DNA of 64,000 nt. It comes from Aliiglaciecola sp. CAU 1673 (GTDB lineage Bacteria > Pseudomonadota > Gammaproteobacteria > Enterobacterales > Alteromonadaceae). Within the stretch, counting starts at the first letter, position 1. The number at the start of each line of letters is the position of its first letter. Below, piece by piece: positions 47,668 to 55,100 of the stretch. The notes below the pieces were generated by a model. It saw nothing but the letters and a program-made list of their open reading frames with translations, searched no databases and was not told the origin of the DNA. The translations under genes and the position numbers were made by a program. The stretch covers positions 1 through 64,000 of the forward strand of contig NZ_JARHUG010000019.1 in assembly GCF_029223185.1 (NCBI RefSeq), written 5' to 3'.

Positions 47668-47722
47668 AGATAGCTGGATGATTTTCTGGCTTGCCTGGCT
47701 TATTTACTCAATATTTATTAGT

Positions 47723-48217
47723 TCATCCGTTTTGCTTCTGCTCTACTTCTTGTTGCTGAATTACTTCTAAGATTCTATCTATATCCTCTTGGAACTCTTC
47801 TACATTAATTGGATGAACAGCTTTTAAAAGTTCTTTGCGATTTTTCACCTTGTCAAAAAATGGAAGAGCATAATCAGATAAGCTTTTTTTTATTTCTTCC
47901 AATGCTTTACGCGAAGCCATCTCATCAGGAATCTTCCACAAATATGAATTATTTATCTTTATTTCTCTGGTAGGATCAAGCTCTCCTCCAACTATCCCAG
48001 ACTCAAACCCCATGTCAGAACTGATCTCATCTACATGACAACGTATATACACGATCAAGTTCTCCCCATAATGTATCTCAGGGTCTATAACATGATATAA
48101 ACCCTGTTCAATCTCTCTGTAGAACTTAAACGTCCCAAACAATTTAAATCCGTGATTTTTTAGAAAAGGAATAAAGTCTTCTTTAGCATATTTTTCCAAA
48201 TCCCTAAGTGTCGTCAT
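47723..48217 (-). CDS. DUF4304-like predicted immunity protein
   Basis: 164 residues: F-I-P-F-L-K-N-H-G-F-K-L-F-G-T-F-K-F-Y-R-E is a DUF4304-like start, a family repeatedly seen as immunity proteins of polymorphic toxins. It follows the nuclease tip gene by two bases. Cytoplasmic, AT-rich. Confidence 0.72.
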   Translation of the reverse strand: MTTLRDLEKYAKEDFIPFLKNHGFKLFGTFKFYREIEQGLYHVIDPEIHYGENLIVYIRCHVDEISSDMGFESGIVGGELDPTREIKINNSYLWKIPDEMASRKALEEIKKSLSDYALPFFDKVKNRKELLKAVHPINVEEFQEDIDRILEVIQQQEVEQKQNG

Positions 48218-48219
48218 AC

Positions 48220-48669
48220 TTACCTCTTTGGCACAATGTAAATTTGAAAAAGGTTGCTGTTTAGTTTCCCTGCGCGTCGTCCCGCTTCAGCTTTAGACCA
48301 ACCTTTCCCGGTTTTCAAATCAAAAGCTTTTAACACATTACTTCCTCTCATAATCGTAACATCGATACCGAATGAGTTGAGTGCTCGACGTTTCGCTCTT
48401 TTAACCGTTTTTTTATCGAAATATGCTTCTGCTTTGACTTGGATACCCCATCGGTCAAATATTTTAAACCTATCGTCAAGGCTTCGATTCAATATCTTAA
48501 TTCTTCCTTCCAAGTGCGTATGAGCCCTTGTTCCAAATCGGGTTTTATCGCCAAACACATCCACACCTGCTAAGGCATAGTCAATCATCGCATCTATTAC
48601 AGCCTGTTTCATTTTCTGCATAACCAGATTACCAATGAACCCAAGTGTATTTCCAGAAGGTGTGAACAA
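48220..48669 (-). CDS. Orphan restriction-endonuclease-fold toxin tip
   Basis: 149 codons with a PD-(D/E)xK-like nuclease pattern: R-F-G-T-R-A-H-T-H-L-E, then G-I-D-V-T-I and A-F-D-L-K-T-G-K. This fits the Tox-REase class. The RHS core is gone, leaving only a P-S-G-N remnant in place of D-P-S-G. The frame opens with TTG without a clear start, so it is likely a silent tip. It is followed by its immunity gene. Confidence 0.7.
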   Translation of the reverse strand: MFTPSGNTLGFIGNLVMQKMKQAVIDAMIDYALAGVDVFGDKTRFGTRAHTHLEGRIKILNRSLDDRFKIFDRWGIQVKAEAYFDKKTVKRAKRRALNSFGIDVTIMRGSNVLKAFDLKTGKGWSKAEAGRRAGKLNSNLFQIYIVPKR

Positions 48670-48743
48670 TCAGCCTTGCTTGTAATTATCTCTGTAGGTT
48701 TCCGTAATTTTTTCAGCCTATTATTTTAGTCTAAAAACAGGGT

Positions 48744-49112
48744 TCATCTGCATTCTGAAAACACTTTAATCACCGAGGAGTTTCCTAAAGTTAACGCTAG
48801 CTTTTCAGAAGATATACCGTCATCGTTTTCTATTTTCATGTCCGCCCCACAATTCAGAAGAATCCTTACTACTTCACAATTTTCTTGTTCAACAGCATCG
48901 TGAAGAGGTGTATATCCATGCTCGCCTTTCATATTTATACATGCTCCACCATCAATCAATGCTTTTACATATCCTGCATTACCTTGAGTTACCGCCACAT
49001 GAAGTGGACAATTTCCAAAATTCCCCTTTTCATTAGGTTCTGTAAGGTTGATGCCAACAAATTCTGGCAAACTACTCATTTCATTGAAAATCTCGTCCAA
49101 AGAGCATGACAT
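48744..49112 (-). CDS. Ankyrin-repeat predicted immunity protein
   Basis: 122 residues with two to three ankyrin repeats (N-C-P-L-H-V-A-V-T-Q-G-N-A-G-Y-V-K-A-L; Y-T-P-L-H-D-A-V-E-Q). It follows the complete RHS gene by 15 bases; ATG 49112 has GGAGGG six bases ahead and is preferred over ATG 49127. Ankyrin proteins are known immunity partners of polymorphic toxins, so this probably blocks the active tip. Confidence 0.72.
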   Translation of the reverse strand: MSCSLDEIFNEMSSLPEFVGINLTEPNEKGNFGNCPLHVAVTQGNAGYVKALIDGGACINMKGEHGYTPLHDAVEQENCEVVRILLNCGADMKIENDDGISSEKLALTLGNSSVIKVFSECR

Positions 49113-49127
49113 ACGATTCCCTCCCAT

Positions 49128-52100
49128 TTATTTACAAAATCTTTCAATATCTTTCAGCAATTTATCTATTGCCACTTCAAGATTTTTAATCTCGCCAACG
49201 TGATTTGCTTCATTATCGCCATACCATTTTTTGGCAAAGTTTTCTCTCATCTCTTTACAGTCTTGATTCCTTTTCAGCAACCATCTGAGTGAGTCGCACC
49301 CAGATAGACCAGGCGGTTTTGGTTCAGTACATCTTCTTTTATACGCTTTCCGTTCAGCTGATTTCTCCTTAACTTCTTTTGAACTTAAGCTGTGATCCAT
49401 GTTCCAGACTAAATTGTTGTTTCTTGATATATAGTCCCCATATAAAATGCTAGAGCCGATAGTTCCGGCTGAGACTCCTATCACTGCCGCAGACATGGTT
49501 GTCAGCGTCGTATTTATACTGTTGCTAATAGAAACTTCCGAAAGAGAACTGGCAAAGTAGCCACTTGGATCTATTTTATTTAAAGGATCGGATTCAGAGT
49601 AAATATACTTATTCAACCCTTGAGGCGTGTAACTGCAACCTCTCCACGCATCCATCTGCGTAAACCGCCCCGCTCCCTGATCATAGTAACGGGCACGCAG
49701 ATAGTAGTTATCCAGTTCAGGATCATACTGTTCGCCGGTATAAAGATATTGGTTGTCTGTCTCACCTTCCCTGCCTAGCAGCTCCCCAAAAGCCTCATAG
49801 TCATAACTATCCGTTAGCTGTCCGGAGTTATCCGATAAATCCCGTGTCGTTCCCAGTGAGTCGTAATGATAAAAGCGCCAATCCCCTTCCTGCTCCTGGG
49901 CAATCAAGTCCATGCCATATAAGTAGGCTTTAAGCAGTGTATTGGTGCTATCCAGCTCGCCAATCACCTGGGCGTAGTCGCGGTTGCTGTCTATCAGATA
50001 GCGGGTTTTGTTGCCGTTTAGGGTTTTGGCAATACGAATGCCGTCGGTATTGTATTGGTAGCTGAGGCTATTAGTGCCATCACTAAAACCGGTCAGCTTG
50101 TGCTGGGCGTTATAGCTGTAGGTTTGGGCGGTGCTACCATCATTTTCTTCTAGCAGGTTGCCCTGTGGGTCATACTCAAAGCCGGTTTCCAATCCGTCTT
50201 CCGTGCTGGTTATCAGCCTGTCGTTATCGTCATAGACATAATCGGTGACGATACCATTAACGGTGCGCTGGGTACGGTTGCCGACTTTGTCATATAGGTA
50301 ACTACTGCTGTGGTCACCGTTGATTGGATCAGCGATAACCTCATCAGTTAAACGATAAACCTCATCGTAACTCCATTGGCTGCTACGCCCGTCCAGCTCC
50401 GTTAAGCCCGTCCTTCTACCTGTGGCATCCAGAGCATAGGCATAGCTGGTCAGCAGATTACCGTCGGCATCTTTGGTAACAACTGACGTGACTCGATTCA
50501 GGCTGTCATAGCTGTACTCGGCCACCAAGCCGTTGGGGTAATGGATATGGGTTTGGTTACCCACCGCATCATAGTCAAAACGGGTGGTCTGGCTCTGATG
50601 GTCGGTGACGGCTATCAGACGATTCAGCGAGTCATAGGCGTATAACTCGGTGCGGCTATCGCCGTTGGCATAAGTGGTAGTCAGGCTGGTTTTGTTGCCT
50701 GCGGCGTCGTAGCCGTATTCCAAAACAGTCCCATCCGGCTGGGTTTCCTTAGTCAGGCGGTTGCGGCTGTCGTAATCGTAACTCCAGGTTCCGGTGATGG
50801 TATTACGGACCGAGAGACGATTGCCGTTGTCATCGTAACTATAATAGTCGGCGCTACCATCAGCATAGCGTGCTTGCACCAGTCTGTTGGGGGCTTGATA
50901 GGTGTAGTTGGTGGTGTTGCCGTTAAAGTCGGTATGGCTAGTCAGGTTATTGGCACCATCATAAACAAAGGTCTCACGCTGACCTAAAGGCAGCACCCTG
51001 GCGGTGACATTGCCCCTGGCGTCATATTCCCAGCTTGTGGTGCGGCCCAGGGCGTCGGTCTGGGCAATCTTATTGCCTGCTTCATCGTACTGATAGCTGG
51101 TTTCATTGCCAAGGGCATCTATAACCTTGGACAGACGACCCATGGGGTCGTATTCATAGCTAGTCTGCCGATTTAATTGGTCGGTTTTGCCAATGTTGCG
51201 CCCCAGGGCATCGTGGCTTTCGGCCGTTTGCCGGCTGTCGGCGTAAATCACCGCTATGCGCCTGTCCATGGAGTCATATTCATAACGGGTTTCACGGCCC
51301 AGTGCGTCGATTTCTTTGATTAGGTTACCGGCGGGATCATATTCAAACCGGCTGATATTGCCCAGGGCATCGGTAATCTGGGTGCGCCTGCCGACTTTAT
51401 CGTACTGGTACTGCGTGATGGCGCCGTTTTCATCGGTTTCACTGGTGATGCGCCCAGCCGCATCATAGTCCATGGCTATCTGTGAACCGTCTGGGTAGCG
51501 GGTTTTTACCAAGCGATTAAGGGCGTCGTATTCATATTCCGTGCGCTGGCCGTTAGGGTCCGTTTCGGCGGTTTTATTGCCTTCGGCGTCGTATTCAAAG
51601 GCGGTAACCAGTTGCACGCCCCCTGCCGCAGCTACGCTTTCGCTGAGTACCCGTCCATAAGCATCCCTGGTGTAGCTGGTCGAAACATAATATTGGCTCT
51701 GTTTTTCCAGGTAGCCGAACTTGTCATAGGTATAAGATTCTACCTGTCCCTTGTTGTCGGTGACCGACGCAATATTGCCCAGGCGCTCATAAGTGGTGGT
51801 CTCAACATCCAAAGTGACGCTGCCATTGGCCAGGGTACGGCTGAATTCACGACGGGTTTGGCGGTTGGCGGCATCATATTGGTAGCGACTGATTGTGCCC
51901 GAGGCATCGGTCATCTTGGTCTTGTTGCCAAGACTGTCGTATTCATAGTGGGTTTGATGACCTAAGGGATCTTCGGTCAGGCTGACCAAGCCCATGGCAT
52001 TGATATTGTTACCGGCCACATTGCCCAAGGGATCGCTGACCGATAGCAGGTTACCTACCGCGTCGTAGCTGTTGGTAAACAGGTTGCCGTTGGCATCGGT

Positions 52101-55100
52101 GATGGTCAGTTCCTGTCCCAGATCGTTGTAGGAATATGTTGTGGTATTGCCTTGGGCATCGGTCAGGGTCAGCAGATCATTTTTGGCGTTATAAGTGCGA
52201 CGGCTGACGTTACCTAAAGGATCGGTTTCGGTGAGCAGGTTGTCGTTGCCGTCATAGGTAAAGCTGCTGATATGACCTAGGGCGTCCACCTTGCTGGTCA
52301 CATTGCCGCGCTGGTCATAGTAGTAGAACGTGGTATTGCCGTTTCTGTCTGTGACAACGGATTGGCGGCCCTCGATATTGTGGTCAAAGGTGGTGCGGTT
52401 GCCCTCATTGTCTTCCTGGGCGATTAAGCGACCGTCATCATCGTAGATATTAAATAATTTACGGCGATTGTCGGCGTCTTTGATGTCGGTGAGGGTATTG
52501 CGATAGTCGTAAGCATAGTCTTCCTGGCCTGCGATGTTATCAACAATGCGCTTTGTCAGCCGATGGGCGCCGTCATAGCTGAAATAATGATAGCGAAGCA
52601 GTCCGGACAGTCCGTCCGGACGTCGAATCTGGGTGATCTTACCTTTGCTGTCCCGGCTAAAGGCAATGGACTTTCCGGCGGAATGGTGAATGCCATTGGC
52701 ATCAAAGGTCAGGCTGTGACCATTGGGATCGTTAATCAAAGACACGCCGGTATCCGCATGGATATGGTACTGGTAACCGCTTCTGGTGGTCAGTACAAAG
52801 GCTTTGCTGTCAAACACACCGTCCTGACCGAGGATCACCAGATTACCGTTGACGAAACGGACCTGCGTATTATTTTTTAACGCCAGCTTGGAAGTGGTGT
52901 CTCCTGTGGGCGCAAAACTCAGATGCACTTCGTTGGTGGGGAAATAATCGGTACAACCGGGCTCTGCCGTTGCCTTAAAGGTTTCTACCTCGTCATTGGG
53001 CAAGGTGACCGTCACCAATATCTGGCCATTGCTTTGCAGGCAATAGACAGGGATAGGCACCGGGCCTATGTATCTTTGGCTTTCCACCATGGTCCATGCG
53101 GTGCCTAGCGGACGAGAGACATCCAAATCCACCAACTTGTAGTCCAGATGCCAGCCGTAACCAAAATCGCCCAGTTCATGCTTGCGGCGACTGTCATAGG
53201 TACGAGTAACAGAAATGGGAATGCCAGCCAGGGGGATATTCAACTCTTCCACGCTGTAGGTGAAATGGCCCACCTTCAGATTGCCGTCTACCAGCACGGG
53301 CACGCGGGTTTGTACCGCCTGGCCGTTGATATCAACGGCATACAACTGGAGATCATATTGGCCATTGACCAAAAGAGTTGGGTCAAAGCTGGCCACTACC
53401 CCTTCCACATTGGCGTGTCCCGATGCCAGTAACTGCTGATTGGATTCCGACACCAATGACAGACGCCATTCCACCATATTGGCATCATAGGCGCGGACCT
53501 GGATCTGCTTTGGTGCGGTAATTAATTCACTCTGCTCAAGATGTAAAATCTCTACTTCGGGGTAATCGGGATCGGAGACGCCCGGATCGCCTGGATCACC
53601 CGGGTCGCCTGGTTCTCCGGGGTCCCCCGGATCGCCTGGAGTGCCGCCGTCGCCATCCCCTTCATCGACCCTGACAACAAAATAATCGGTGATTTGGTAA
53701 AAGCTTCCCGCATCATCTGTTGCCCTAAGCTGTACTTGGTACACGCCACTTTCTTGTGTACCACTAAAGGTCGCAGACTGGCTCTGGTCCAGAGAAACAG
53801 GTAAGCCGTTAACTTGTAGCTCAAAGTTTACTGCGCCAGTGCCGCCCGACGCTTGTGCCACTAATGTGACGGCCTCTCCGGCATTAATAAATTTGGGCTC
53901 AATCTGCAACTGGGCCGTCAGCGGCTCATCGGCAAGGGATACCGTCAATGGATAGGTGTAGGTCAAGGTATCATCGGCATCCCGGATACTCAGGGTAATG
54001 TTATAGCGCCCCACATGCTCGGCAGTGGGCTGTAATACCAACTCACCGGTTAGTTCATTGATGGTAAGGGGAAGGCTGGCAAAACTGCCGTCGTCATATT
54101 TCTTTGCTGATATCCGGTAAGACAAACTGTCGCCATCTGGATCAGACATGATCAAGGCCGTTCTGTACTCCACGCCGACCTTGGCAAACTGAGCGGGATG
54201 GGCGGTGACTTGTGGAAGATTATTTTTCTTCACTTCAAGTTGGAACTGATGAAAACTTTCCCCCCCGGCTCTATCCCAAAGCCTGATGGTAATAGGATGG
54301 ATACCGATCTGTTCTTCGGTTAGTACATTTATCCTTAAAAGATCGCGACAACTGTTGGCGGTACCATGGGTGGAGGCATAGGCAACTTTGCCGTTTTGGC
54401 TTCCATAGAGAGGGCTGCTAATCAACTGGCAAAATGAGGTGTGATCGTCCGGATCGGCAATGGATAACTGCTGTGTATAGCTTCGCCCCACATACACCAG
54501 TTTGTCTTGTGGTGGGTTAACCAACACTGGCGCTTGGTTGCCAAGGTACACCTTTAATGTATAGCTCTGTTCTGTGGTTAGCCCTTCTCTGTCTGTTACC
54601 TGAAGGGTGATCTTATGCTCTCCGATATCGGATAGCAGCGGTTGCCATGAAACCAGCCCGTTAACCATGTCCATACCGGCGGGGCCGTCTAACAAGGAAT
54701 AACTCAGTGTTTCACCGGCGTCCGCATCAACGGCAATAAGTTGATATTGGTAGGCTTTAGCCGCTTGTACGCTGGTATTGGGTGCAGATACGATAGTAGG
54801 CGCATTGCCACCTTCGCCAGCGGCTGCCAGCCAAGTGATATTAAGCTGCTGTGATACCTTCCCTGAACTGATCACTATATTGTCGGTACCGGGATTCAGG
54901 CTGTAATGACAATGCTTAACTTCGCCCAAGGCGTTGGTGTAGAGATGGTATATGTCTTCGGGAGCATTATTGCTGTAGAGGTCCAAGCGGGCTTTTTGCA
55001 AGGCCTGTTGCTGGTCACCAATCTTGATGTCCAGGCACAACGGAAGACCGACGGGCAAAGTGGTCGCATTGCTTTGCACTGAAATCTGCGTCTGGTCATT

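Noticed and set aside
42720-50768. Regularly repeated ~1.2-kb segments considered as a mobile element or CRISPR-like array
   Set aside because: The units are protein-coding RHS cores with the reading frame kept; there are no short spacers, transposase or terminal inverted repeats.
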